The notes under the pieces are model-generated. The model was not told where the DNA came from and did not search any database. It saw only the letters and a list, made by a program, of their open reading frames with translations. The position numbers and the translations under genes were made by a program. Positions 22,818 to 29,819 of a stretch of DNA of 29,819 nucleotides are shown here, piece after piece. The stretch is from a virus. Location: positions 1-29,819 of the IMG/VR virus record IMGVR_UViG_3300022200_003502. The stretch is one strand, 5' to 3'. How positions within the stretch are numbered: the stretch's first letter is position 1; each line of letters starts with the position of its first letter.

Positions 22818-23015
22818 ATGACACAGCTCTCAATACTAAAGAAACATTTAATGACAACCAAAAGTATTACTCAGCGTGAAGCTATGGTTGACCACTCAAT
22901 CCAATCATTGACCAAGTGTATCTCTGAGCTACGCAAATTAGGCATGGATATCATAACAGTCTACAAGTATCACCCTATTACAGGGCAACGATACGCTCGT
23001 TACACCTTGGCATAA
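22818..23015 (+). CDS. Small winged-helix DNA-binding protein
   Basis: The 65-residue product has a winged-helix pattern: KKHLMTTKSITQREAM, then SIQSLTKCISELRKLGMDI and a wing ending RYARYTL. Such proteins are common in phages and plausibly bind DNA, but a target is not known. It begins on the base after the primase-helicase stop, so it is translated by coupling. It lies between helicase and polymerase genes, which suggests a replication or regulatory role. Confidence 0.65.
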   Translation: MTQLSILKKHLMTTKSITQREAMVDHSIQSLTKCISELRKLGMDIITVYKYHPITGQRYARYTLA

Positions 23016-23050
23016 ATACTTAAAACAGTTACTCGCTGGAGAGAACACGC

Positions 23051-24367
23051 ATGACACTACTATTCGATTTAGAAACCAATGGACTTCTCAATGAAGTCAC
23101 AGAGATACATTGTATTGTCGTTAAAGACACAACCACAGGTAAGGTAGATACCTTTACCAGTGCTGAGAACACCATTGAATATGGTCTAGACTTCTTAGTA
23201 AAAGCTCAGGATATGGGAGCATCCCTCTGTGGTCACAATGTAATCAAGTATGACATACCAGTAATCAACAAGCTGTATCCTCATGTTGATATTAAAGAGG
23301 CTGGTGTAATAGATACCTTAATCCTAGCTAGACTCCTAGAGACTACCGTTAAGGAAACAGATTTAAAATTAATGAAAGAAGAAATACTCCCAAAGAAATT
23401 CTATGGTTCACATAGTCTTGCTGCATGGGGTCACCGCTTAGGTAATTACAAGGGTGACTATGCTGGTGGGTGGGAGACATTCACCCAAGCTATGCTTGAC
23501 TACTGTATTCAAGACATTGAAGTTACCCATAGTCTTCTACAAAAGTTGACCAAAGATGACAATCCCCAAGATGCAATTAGTATGGAACATCAGATCGCAT
23601 GGCTCATGGCAAAGCAAGAACGTAACGGCTTCTGCTTCAATGAGAAGGGCGCAGTAGTTCTCTATACAACCTTAGCTAAACGCAGGGGTGAGCTTGATGC
23701 AGAGCTTAGGGAATACTTTGGTTCGTGGATAGTTAAGCTTCCTGACTTTATACCCAAGAGAGACAACAAGACCTTAGGTTATAAGAAGGATGTGCCTGTC
23801 CCTAAAGAGAAGGAGATTATGTTTAACCCTTCCTCAAGAGACCACATCTCCAACAGGTTAATTACCTTATACACATGGGTACCAACAGAGTTTACTGAAG
23901 GTGGTAAGCCACAGGTTGATGAGGTCATCTTAGGTAAGCTTCCGTATCCACCTTGTAAGTTACTAACCGAATACTTAACAGTCCAGAAACGTATCTCTCA
24001 GCTATCTGAGGGAGATCAAGCATGGATGAAACTATCTAAGAAAGGAAAGATTCATGGGAGTGTTAACACCAATGGTGCTGTTACTGGTAGGGCTACCCAC
24101 GCTTATCCAAATATTTCTCAGGTTCCTTCTGGTGGGTCACCTTATGGTAATGAATGTAGAGAGTTATTCGTAGTGCCTACAGGATGGACATTGATGGGCG
24201 CAGATGCTTCAGGCTTAGAGCTTCGATGTCTTGCACACTTCATGGCTAAATATGATGGAGGAGCCTACGGTGAAGCACTACTGAATGGGGATATTCATAC
24301 GACCAATATGGTAGCCGCAGGTCTCACCTCAAGACCACAAGCAAAAACTTTTATATACGGATTCCTT
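23051..24367 (+). CDS. DNA polymerase, exon 1 (family A, T7 gp5-like)
   Basis: These 439 codons encode the 3'-5' exonuclease domain (FDLETNG with Asp6 and Glu8, CGHNVIKYDI, YCIQDIEVT) and the polymerase palm up to motif B. Motif A is MGADASGLELRCLAHFM with catalytic Asp385. The reading runs into a stop at 24368-24370 in the middle of motif B (RPQAKTFIYGFL), so the gene is not complete without the second part at 25052. The mature protein would be 439 plus 160, that is 599 residues, shorter than T7 gp5 (704). The 5' exon ends in T, as group I introns require. TGGAGAG precedes the ATG. Confidence 0.95.
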
Positions 24368-25051
24368 TAATTTATGGAGGAATTAAAACTGTGTGAACTC
24401 AGGGAACATCTCTCGTAGACAATCCTGAGCCAAGCTTATACTCAGTCGCACTCCCCAACAAAGGAGAGCAGTGACAACAATCTATTTAAATAGGAATAGA
24501 AAGCAGTGCTTAATGACAGCCAATGCTTCTAAGTATCCACAAGGCTTTTTCAAGCCAAAACCCTGTAAAAAATGTAGTACAACTTTCCAACCCAATGCCC
24601 CATCACACAACTACTGTTCTCAAACATGTGCAGATTATGCACTTGTTTCTGCTTATCTAACTCGTAACTATGGCATAACTTATGGTGACTACCAGAGGAT
24701 GCTTGAGGAGCAGGGGGGTAGGTGTAAGTTATGTAATGGGGATGGCTTTGTTATGGACAAAAACAAACACAAATTAAAACTTGTTGTTGACCATTGCCAT
24801 AAAACTGGAGCGGTTCGTGGGCTGTTATGCCACAACTGTAATAGAGGATTAGGTTTATTTAAAGACAACCACAACACTTTACAGAGTGCGATTGAGTATT
24901 TGAAGGTGCAACGACTATCCCGAAAGGGAGTACACCCAAGTGGGTGGAAGCGCACAGCCTCAGAAATGAGTGATGAGATAGTCTGCTCTGCATAGTGATA
25001 TGCAGCTGCCGAAAGGCGGGGGAGAAATAACGACTCTCCTCGAACACAAGG
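24368..25051 (+). ncRNA. Group I self-splicing intron in the DNA polymerase gene
   Basis: The 684-nt insertion separates FIYGFL from YGAG, contiguous in T7 polymerase. The exon end ATTCCTT (24361-24367) pairs with GAGGAAT (24377-24383) to form P1, with the required U-G pair at the splice site; the intron ends in G (25051). CTCAGG/CCTGAG (24398-24403, 24424-24429) encloses AGACAAT, like the T4 td intron core. P7 is GACTAT/ATAGTC (24913-24918, 24978-24983). Hairpins CCC-GAAA-GGG (24919), CACCC/GGGTG (24933), GCATA-GTGA-TATGC (24990) and GCC-GAAA-GGC near 25007 fit P7.1, P7.2, P9 and P9.1 of subgroup IA. Introns in polymerase genes are known from SPO1-like and some T7-like phages. Confidence 0.93.
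24471..24995 (+). CDS. Intron-encoded His-Me homing endonuclease, endonuclease VII-like
   Basis: The 174-residue product has a treble-clef zinc finger at the N-terminus (CKKCSTTF with a second pair CSQTC) and an endonuclease VII/HNH-type domain. That domain shows YGITYGDYQRMLEEQGGRC, a CxxC pair, LVVDHCHKTGAVRGLLCHNC and NRGLGLF. The Asp-His-x-His core is the metal-binding catalytic centre. It would cut intronless polymerase genes and spread the intron. The start is GTG with AAGGAG five bases upstream; an ATG at 24513 is the alternative. Its 3' end runs through both strands of P7, so coding and ribozyme sequence overlap. Confidence 0.85.
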   Translation: MTTIYLNRNRKQCLMTANASKYPQGFFKPKPCKKCSTTFQPNAPSHNYCSQTCADYALVSAYLTRNYGITYGDYQRMLEEQGGRCKLCNGDGFVMDKNKHKLKLVVDHCHKTGAVRGLLCHNCNRGLGLFKDNHNTLQSAIEYLKVQRLSRKGVHPSGWKRTASEMSDEIVCSA

Positions 25052-25534
25052 TATGGAGCAGGAGATGGAAAAATTGGCTCAATCGTTAATGGAACTGCAA
25101 GTGTGGGAAAGAAACTCAAGGCTAAGTTTCTACGTTCACTACCTGCCCTCGGAAGACTTAGTGAAGCTGTCAAGGCAGCCGCTGGAAGAGGTTACCTCAC
25201 AGGGATTGATGGTAGAAGACTGCACGTTCGTTCTTCACACAGTGCATTAAACACCTTACTTCAAAGTGCAGGTGCTCTTGTCTGCAAGAAGTGGTTAATC
25301 ATCCTAGAGGAAGAACTGCAGAAACTAGGGTTGACCCATAGCTGGGAAGGGGACTATGCATTTTGTGCATGGAGCCACGATGAAGTACAGATCGCTTGCC
25401 GTGATGCTGAAATAGCTACAGTCGTAGCTGAAGTAGCAACAAGGTCAGTAGCCCTAGCAGGGGAACACTTCAACTTCAGATGTAAGTTAGCAGGTGAATC
25501 CAAGATAGGGAAAACATGGCGTGACACTCACTAA
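25052..25534 (+). CDS. DNA polymerase, exon 2 (family A, T7 gp5-like)
   Basis: These 160 codons resume with YGAGDGKIGSIVNGTAS, the second half of motif B, and go on to DGRRLHVRSSHSALNTLLQS and motif C AWSHDEVQ with catalytic Asp549 of the spliced protein. The order and content match the C-terminal half of T7 gp5 without loss. Without splicing no start codon with a ribosome site is seen here. It ends 14 bases inside the following small gene. Confidence 0.94.
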   Translation, partial: YGAGDGKIGSIVNGTASVGKKLKAKFLRSLPALGRLSEAVKAAAGRGYLTGIDGRRLHVRSSHSALNTLLQSAGALVCKKWLIILEEELQKLGLTHSWEGDYAFCAWSHDEVQIACRDAEIATVVAEVATRSVALAGEHFNFRCKLAGESKIGKTWRDTH

Positions 25535-25724
25535 GATATTGCATGAAGTCTACCTACGACCCAAGGCTGTATCTTCAGATTTCAGTAGGAAGAATGCTCC
25601 CAACATGGCAGCACTAGCCTCCTGTGGATACATTAGTACCAAGGAAGCAAGGTACACCTATGGTCGTCTATGGAGAATAACCTCCGATGGATATAAATTA
25701 TTAATAGAGGAATGTCTTATATGA
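25521..25724 (+). CDS. Small protein of unknown function, possible winged helix
   Basis: The 67-residue product begins at GTG, inside the last codons of the polymerase gene, with a weak AGGG upstream. It contains NMAALASCGYISTKEA, YGRLWRITSDGYKLLI, a pattern like a small winged-helix fold in which WRIT..G..LL forms the wing and last helix. I recognise the type from genes next to phage polymerases but not a function. Its stop overlaps the ThyX region. Confidence 0.55.
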   Translation: MTLTKILHEVYLRPKAVSSDFSRKNAPNMAALASCGYISTKEARYTYGRLWRITSDGYKLLIEECLI

Positions 25725-26404
25725 AAACAGCAGAACAGAAAATAACTTACCTAGATAGCATGGGGACAGACCTGAGTGTAGCTAATGCTGCACGAGTAAG
25801 TTTTGATAAGGTGAGTGAAGAGCTATCTAAGAATGATGAGAAGCTTATCTCCTTCTTAGCCAAGCACAACCATTGGTCTCCCTTTAGTCATACCTCAGTA
25901 TCCTTTCGTATCAAGGCTCCAATCTTTGTAGCAAGACAGCTAGCTAAACACCAAGTAGGCTTTGCATGGAATGAGGTCAGCCGTAGATATGTAGATAATG
26001 AGCCTGAGTTCTTCATCCCTCACAAGCTCCGCAGTCGAGCAGAGAATGTAAAGCAGGGTAGTGGTGCAGAGACTATTAAAGAAGTGCTACACCCAAGAGA
26101 CGAGGACATGAACGTGAGTGTTCTTGAAGCATTCATGTGGACAGCAGGGGATGCTTTAGAAACATACAACGCTCTACTTAAATCTAATGTATGTCCTGAG
26201 CAAGCACGTATGGTTCTTCCACAGAACACAATGACTGAGTGGATATGGACAGGCTCTCTCTATGGCTGGGCACGTATGTGTCAGCTACGGATGGATAGTC
26301 ATACCCAAATAGAGACTCAGGAAATTGCAAAAAAAATTGCATCGTATATGGAAAGCTTATTTCCAATCTCATGGAAGGCATTAGTAAATGATAGCACTCA
26401 TTGA
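25721..26404 (+). CDS. thyX: FAD-dependent thymidylate synthase ThyX
   Basis: The 227-residue product makes dTMP from dUMP using FAD and methylene-tetrahydrofolate. ThyX features are HNHWSPFSHTSVSFRIKAPI, then the signature region RQLAKHQVGFAWNEVSRRYV, a variant of RHRxxSxNExSxR with Lys-His-Gln in place of the usual His-Arg-x, and QARMVLPQ near the C-terminus. Of two in-frame ATGs I prefer 25721, nine bases after AGAGGA; 25712 is too close. It overlaps the exonuclease gene by 17 bases. It supplies thymidine for phage DNA together with the ribonucleotide reductase. Confidence 0.92.
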   Translation: MKTAEQKITYLDSMGTDLSVANAARVSFDKVSEELSKNDEKLISFLAKHNHWSPFSHTSVSFRIKAPIFVARQLAKHQVGFAWNEVSRRYVDNEPEFFIPHKLRSRAENVKQGSGAETIKEVLHPRDEDMNVSVLEAFMWTAGDALETYNALLKSNVCPEQARMVLPQNTMTEWIWTGSLYGWARMCQLRMDSHTQIETQEIAKKIASYMESLFPISWKALVNDSTH

Positions 26405-27143
26405 TGGGGACATATTAGTCTACCAAGCAGCAGCAGTCGCAGAGAAACCAGTGGATTGGGGTGATGGCCTATGGACTCTCCATGCAGAAGAAGAGGAGGC
26501 ATGGGCACACTTTCAGTCAGCACTGAATGTAACCTTAGAAGCTGTAGGAACGGAGACCTTTATCTTAGCCTTCACCGATAAGAAAAACTTCCGTAAGGAT
26601 GTCCTTCCTACCTACAAGTCTAATCGTACAGGTGTTCGCAAGCCAATGCTTCTACCCTACTTACGCAGTAGAGCTGAAGCTCGTTATGTATGCCAAACAA
26701 TGGAAGGTCTAGAGGGTGATGATGTACTAGGAATCATAGCCACCAAGGAACCCAAGGGTGACTATGTTATCTGCACCATTGATAAAGACCTAAAGACTAT
26801 TCCTTGTAAGCATTATAACTTTGGTACTAAAGAATTCTTTGAGACAGATGTAGAGACTTCAGATAAGTATCACCTCCTTCAGACACTCACTGGTGATACC
26901 ACAGATGGATATAAAGGTTGTCCAAGTATTGGCATTAAGACAGCTGAGAAGATTCTTCAAGATATTAAACCAGAAGATATGTGGGAAGCAGTGGTCTCTA
27001 CCTATGCTAAGGCTGGACTAGGAGAGGAAGAAGCTCTTACACAAGCTCGTGTTGCTCGTATCTTAAGAGCTACTGACTATAACTTTAATACTAAGGAAGT
27101 AATCCTATGGAATCCAACAAAGAAGATTACAAGCCCTGCGTAG
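26388..27143 (+). CDS. 5'-3' exonuclease, T7 gp6-like
   Basis: The 251-residue product is a FEN-like nuclease. Motifs are IDGDILVYQAA at the N-terminus, FTDKKNFRKDVLPTYKSNR, EGDDVLG, CTIDKDLKTI and the helix-hairpin-helix DGYKGCPSIGIKTAEKIL. These give the acidic metal ligands and the DNA-binding turn. In T7 this enzyme removes RNA primers and degrades host DNA. GGAAGG lies nine bases before the ATG. It is shorter than T7 gp6 (300). The next gene starts inside it. Confidence 0.92.
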   Translation: MIALIDGDILVYQAAAVAEKPVDWGDGLWTLHAEEEEAWAHFQSALNVTLEAVGTETFILAFTDKKNFRKDVLPTYKSNRTGVRKPMLLPYLRSRAEARYVCQTMEGLEGDDVLGIIATKEPKGDYVICTIDKDLKTIPCKHYNFGTKEFFETDVETSDKYHLLQTLTGDTTDGYKGCPSIGIKTAEKILQDIKPEDMWEAVVSTYAKAGLGEEEALTQARVARILRATDYNFNTKEVILWNPTKKITSPA

Positions 27144-27544
27144 CTTGTACCCACCACGAACCTGATTCAAGTCTTAGTGATACACCTCGTCATTGCTGGG
27201 ATTGCTTAGGTACTACAACACGTATTTACTTTGAACCTAGAGAACCTAAGGAAGAACAGATGACCCCAAACAAATACGCAGAACTACATTTTGCTATAGA
27301 TGATGAAGAGCAAGACGAAACATACTCTCCCTTAGATTCACAGGTAGGAGGAGATCACTACACCAAGCTTAAGATACAACCGATGGAATACTCAATGGCT
27401 AATAAACTAGACCCTTGTCAGCACACCATCATTAAATATGTCACACGCTGTAGAGATAAAGGTACGCCCATTGAAGACCTAGATAAAGCTAGTCATTGTA
27501 TAGACCTCTTAAAGGAGTTCATTCTAAATGAGCGATACCAATAA
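27107..27544 (+). CDS. DUF3310-family protein, T7 gp1.7-like possible nucleotide kinase
   Basis: The 145-residue product has an N-terminal Cys-rich segment (CVACTHHE and HCWDC, four Cys in a zinc-like arrangement) and a DUF3310 domain at about residues 75-140 (VGGDHYTKLKIQPMEYS, then IIKYVTRCRDK and EDLDKASHCIDLL). T7 gp1.7, a nucleoside monophosphate kinase, contains such a domain. A nucleotide-metabolism role also fits the neighbouring ThyX and ribonucleotide reductase. It overlaps the exonuclease gene by 37 bases, and has AAGGAA upstream. Kinase activity is inferred. Confidence 0.7.
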   Translation: MESNKEDYKPCVACTHHEPDSSLSDTPRHCWDCLGTTTRIYFEPREPKEEQMTPNKYAELHFAIDDEEQDETYSPLDSQVGGDHYTKLKIQPMEYSMANKLDPCQHTIIKYVTRCRDKGTPIEDLDKASHCIDLLKEFILNERYQ

Positions 27545-27704
27545 CATAACCTTAGATAAGATTGTGACTAAGGTTTCATCTAAAGAATACTTGGATAACT
27601 ACGATGCTATTTTTCGTAAGGGGAACACAGATAGTGTGGGGGGTAATGGTGTTTCCCCCAGTAAACCTGTGGTCACTCCCAAAGAAGTCAAAGGTTTAGT
27701 CTAA
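27528..27704 (+). CDS. 58-residue protein of unknown function
   Basis: The sequence has a polar N-terminus (SDTNNITLDKIVTKVSSKEY) and a Gly/Pro-rich, probably disordered C-terminus (GGNGVSPSKPVV). AAAGGAG lies 10 bases before the ATG, which is inside the previous gene. No family is recognised. Confidence 0.5.
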   Translation: MSDTNNITLDKIVTKVSSKEYLDNYDAIFRKGNTDSVGGNGVSPSKPVVTPKEVKGLV

Positions 27705-27715
27705 GAAATCATAAG

Positions 27716-27732
27716 GTTCACGTTACGTGGAC
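27716..27732 (+). repeat. Dyad GTTCACGT-T-ACGTGGAC
   Basis: Eight-base arms with one mismatch (a G-U pair as RNA) flank a single base, in the 65-bp gap before the gene at 27770. A one-base loop cannot form a normal RNA hairpin, so a protein-binding DNA dyad is more likely. No promoter is clear nearby. Confidence 0.4.
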
Positions 27733-27769
27733 ATTCTAAAAACATGAACAACAGTAACGGAGAACTAGA

Positions 27770-27940
27770 ATGCCTGACATTGCAATGTGTAAAGGGCTTG
27801 ATTGCCCAAAGAAAGAAAAGTGCTACCGATTCACAGCTACGCCGAGCGAGTATCAACAATCGTACTTTACGGGATTACCTACTGAACCTAGTGGTGAGTG
27901 TAATTACTATATAAAAATGGAGGTTTTGAAAGGTAAATAA
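27770..27940 (+). CDS. 56-residue Cys-rich, zinc-finger-like phage protein
   Basis: The sequence has four cysteines in the arrangement MCKGLDCPKKEKCYRFTA followed by a Cys at position 44 in SGECNYY, with a conserved-looking QQSYF between. I recognise this pattern from small proteins of phages and prophages, with no function known. CGGAG lies seven bases before the ATG. It is followed after one base by the next gene. Confidence 0.6.
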   Translation: MPDIAMCKGLDCPKKEKCYRFTATPSEYQQSYFTGLPTEPSGECNYYIKMEVLKGK

Positions 27941-27941
27941 A

Positions 27942-28157
27942 ATGGAAGCTATAGTAGATGCAAAGTCATTTCAGATGGGCTTTGATGCAGCGAGTGCAGA
28001 TGTAATGCAGGGGATTAAACACGATGCTGAACGGTATAAGTACGTTAGGCAATTAAGCCCGAATGAGTTTGCCAAGATATGTAAAGTAAATATTACAACT
28101 GGCGAGCATTTTGACACGTTGATTGACCGCAGGATTCACGGTGCTGGGTGGCGTTAA
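27942..28157 (+). CDS. 71-residue protein of unknown function
   Basis: The sequence contains DAERYKYVRQLSPNEFAKIC and ends FDTLIDRRIHGAGWR. The pattern 'DAERY.Y.R ... FD..ID.RI' recurs in small phage proteins of unknown role. AAAGG lies upstream of the ATG. The stop overlaps the next start (TAATG). Confidence 0.55.
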   Translation: MEAIVDAKSFQMGFDAASADVMQGIKHDAERYKYVRQLSPNEFAKICKVNITTGEHFDTLIDRRIHGAGWR

Positions 28158-28297
28158 TGAAATACCAATTAGTCCTACAGCTACAACTGGCAGCACTCGA
28201 ACGAGAATTTGAGAAACTTAGGGATAGATTTATTAAGTCCCTAGGTATTCCTAAAGATAACCAATACTTGACCAAAGACAACAATTACCCAAAATAA
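28157..28297 (+). CDS. 46-residue helical peptide of unknown function
   Basis: The N-terminal two thirds (QLVLQLQLAALEREFEKLRD) look like a short coiled coil; the rest is polar. It starts on the stop of the preceding gene and ends 18 bases before the ribonucleotide reductase gene, so it lies in the same operon. No family is recognised. Confidence 0.45.
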   Translation: MKYQLVLQLQLAALEREFEKLRDRFIKSLGIPKDNQYLTKDNNYPK

Positions 28298-28315
28298 ATA
28301 TAAGAGGAATAACTA

Positions 28316-29819
28316 ATGCAACTAGAGCCTTCACTACGTGCTCAACTAATAACAAGACGAACCTATAACCGACCTAAGGATGAACTAGGTAAAGACTTTG
28401 AAACATGGGAGGAAACTGTAGGTCGTGTCATTGGGCACCAAGAATGGCTATGGAATCGCTCAGGTACAGCAGACCTTGCTGAGCTAGAAGAACTTCGAGC
28501 CTTAATGTTAGAACGTAAGGTTCTTACCTCAGGCCGTACCTTATGGCTTGGTGGTACAGATGTAGCAAAGAAACGAGAAGCCTCACAGTTCAACTGTAGC
28601 TTCACCAATGTAGAAACAGTATATGACTGTGTGGATATTCTATGGCTGCTGTTACAAGGCTGTGGTGTGGGCTTCAGTCCTACTGTAGGCAGTCTCACAG
28701 GATTCATTAAGCCTCTTAAGATTGAGGTAGTAAATAGCGTACGAACAGTAAAGGGTGGGGAACAGAACAATGTTGAAACATTTGATAAAGACACTGGTAT
28801 CTGGACTATCAAAGTTGGTGACTCTGCTGAAGCATGGGCTAAATCCATTGGTAAACTTATGTCACACAAGCATCCAGCTACTACATTGGTACTGGACTTC
28901 TCTGAGATTAGACCTGCTGGAGATCGTCTCAAAGGTTATGGTTGGATTAGTAGTGGAGATGAAGCTATTGCAACCGCATATACAGCTATTGGGGAAATAC
29001 TTAATCGTAGGTCTGGGACTCTTCTCACTCGTATTGATATCCTCGATGTTGTTAACTGGCTTGGCACTGTACTCTCTAGTCGTAGGTCAGCTGAAATTGC
29101 TCTTTTTGTTTATGGAGAAGAAGAGTGGCAAGAGTTCGCTACTGCCAAGAAAGACTGGTGGGTAACTAATCCTCAACGTGCTCAGTCAAACAACTCTCTA
29201 CTGTTTAAGAGCAAGCCTAAGCCAGAAGAACTCAAACATATCTTTGATCTGATGGTGGAGTCAGGTGGTTCTGAACCAGCATTCATCAATGCCCAGACAG
29301 CAACCAAACGTGCTCCTTGGTTTAAAGGGTGCAATCCCTGTGCAGAAATCCTCTTAGGTAACAAGTCCTTCTGTAATCTAACAGAGGTAGACGTAGGTAA
29401 ATACAAAGGTGATTCCTCAGGTTTACGCAGGGCTATACATATAGCATCTCGTGCTAACTATAGACAAACCTGTGTCAATCTTATGGATGGCATCCTTCAA
29501 GAATCTTGGCACTTGAACAATGAGTTCTTACGCCTGTGTGGTGTAGGTCTTACTGGCTTAGTTCGTAGACCAGACTTAGGAAGCTATGACTTCTCAGAGT
29601 TACAACGAGCAGCTACCTCAGGTGCTTACTCAATGGCAGATGAGCTTGGTCTTCCACGACCTAAGAACATCACTACAGTTAAACCTAGTGGCACCCTAAG
29701 TAAGATTATGGATACCACAGAAGGTCTTCATAAACCCTTAGGTAAGTACATCTTCAACAATGTTAACTTCTCTAAGCATGACCCTTTGGTTCCCCTATGT
29801 AGAGCCTCTGGATATCGTG
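28316..29819 (+). CDS. Class II (adenosylcobalamin-dependent) ribonucleotide reductase, cut by window end
   Basis: The 501 codons visible encode a monomeric class II enzyme that makes deoxyribonucleotides with a B12 cofactor. Cys94 in SQFNCSF and Cys353 in SFCNLTE would be the redox pair; NPCAEILL gives Cys342 (radical) and Glu344. Cys342 and Cys353 are 11 residues apart, as in the Lactobacillus leichmannii enzyme. GCGVGFSP is also typical. AGAGGA lies about eight bases before the ATG. The frame is open to the end of the window. With ThyX it supplies nucleotides; the host must provide or import B12. Confidence 0.93.
   Translation, partial: MQLEPSLRAQLITRRTYNRPKDELGKDFETWEETVGRVIGHQEWLWNRSGTADLAELEELRALMLERKVLTSGRTLWLGGTDVAKKREASQFNCSFTNVETVYDCVDILWLLLQGCGVGFSPTVGSLTGFIKPLKIEVVNSVRTVKGGEQNNVETFDKDTGIWTIKVGDSAEAWAKSIGKLMSHKHPATTLVLDFSEIRPAGDRLKGYGWISSGDEAIATAYTAIGEILNRRSGTLLTRIDILDVVNWLGTVLSSRRSAEIALFVYGEEEWQEFATAKKDWWVTNPQRAQSNNSLLFKSKPKPEELKHIFDLMVESGGSEPAFINAQTATKRAPWFKGCNPCAEILLGNKSFCNLTEVDVGKYKGDSSGLRRAIHIASRANYRQTCVNLMDGILQESWHLNNEFLRLCGVGLTGLVRRPDLGSYDFSELQRAATSGAYSMADELGLPRPKNITTVKPSGTLSKIMDTTEGLHKPLGKYIFNNVNFSKHDPLVPLCRASGYR

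Noticed and set aside
24368-24470. Nonsense mutation or sequencing error truncating the DNA polymerase
   Set aside because: The missing residues reappear in order at 25052, and splice-site pairing and ribozyme helices are visible; an intron explains all of this.
25053-25250. 65-residue + strand frame starting just after the intron
   Set aside because: It is another frame of polymerase exon 2; the conserved motifs are in the spliced frame.
28363-28932. 189-residue minus-strand open frame
   Set aside because: It is the shadow of the class II ribonucleotide reductase gene, whose motifs are on the + strand; no ribosome site or domain is seen.
1-29819. CRISPR arrays, insertion sequences, rRNA genes
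   Set aside because: No regularly spaced identical repeats, transposase genes with terminal repeats, or rRNA-like sequence were seen on either strand.

Overview
The window is most of the genome of a T7-like podovirus (Autographiviridae sensu lato). It encodes a single-subunit T7-type RNA polymerase, T7-type SSB, endonuclease I, amidase lysozyme, primase-helicase, DNA polymerase and 5'-3' exonuclease, a gp16-like internal virion protein, a gp17-like tail fibre and gp18/gp19-type terminase. All recognised genes are on the + strand. Unlike T7 it carries a tyrosine recombinase, with a tRNA-Leu(UAA) 3'-end fragment directly downstream that looks like attP, and a small MarR-like regulator. This suggests a temperate or integration-capable phage. 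The tRNA fragment and the A/T-rich but AGGAG-led genes point to a proteobacterial host; genus cannot be told from the sequence. Class II ribonucleotide reductase and ThyX are typical of aquatic T7-like phages.

Layout. 1-8318: late structural genes (end of an internal virion protein, a giant gp16-like transglycosylase/ejection protein, a short gp17-like fibre, three tip-like proteins and a possible fibre chaperone). 8315-11099: a membrane protein of unknown function, a holin-like peptide, small and large terminase subunits. 11100-12751: mostly non-coding, with one 179-aa gene, G-rich motifs, terminators, CTTTAG repeats and promoters. This is where the right and left ends of a T7-type linear genome should meet, so the window reads across the genome ends (circularised or concatemeric assembly). 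12752-14966: a leader region of very small membrane and strongly acidic proteins. 14990-16839: regulator, integrase, attP, and the leader of the RNA polymerase gene. 16840-22817: RNA polymerase, small acidic protein, SSB, endonuclease I, lysozyme, primase-helicase. 23051-25534: DNA polymerase split by a 684-nt group I intron that carries an endonuclease VII-like homing endonuclease. 25521-29819: ThyX, exonuclease, DUF3310 protein, small proteins, and a class II ribonucleotide reductase cut by the window end.

How it fits together. A host sigma70 promoter (12676-12704) would start the early genes. The phage RNA polymerase would then use a promoter family seen at 11113, 16627, 19384 and 21137 (core AGGTTGCACAATTAGAAG, strikingly like the SP6 promoter). 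These sit where T7 has promoters after genes 19, 1 and 3.5. A second repeated motif, TGTGGCA, occurs at the early promoter, beside attP and upstream of the RNA polymerase gene; it may be integrase arm sites or operators linking integration to lytic transcription.

The most interesting items are the self-splicing intron inside polymerase motif B, the attP/integrase/regulator module in a T7-like genome, the SP6-like promoter family and the TGTGGCA sites.
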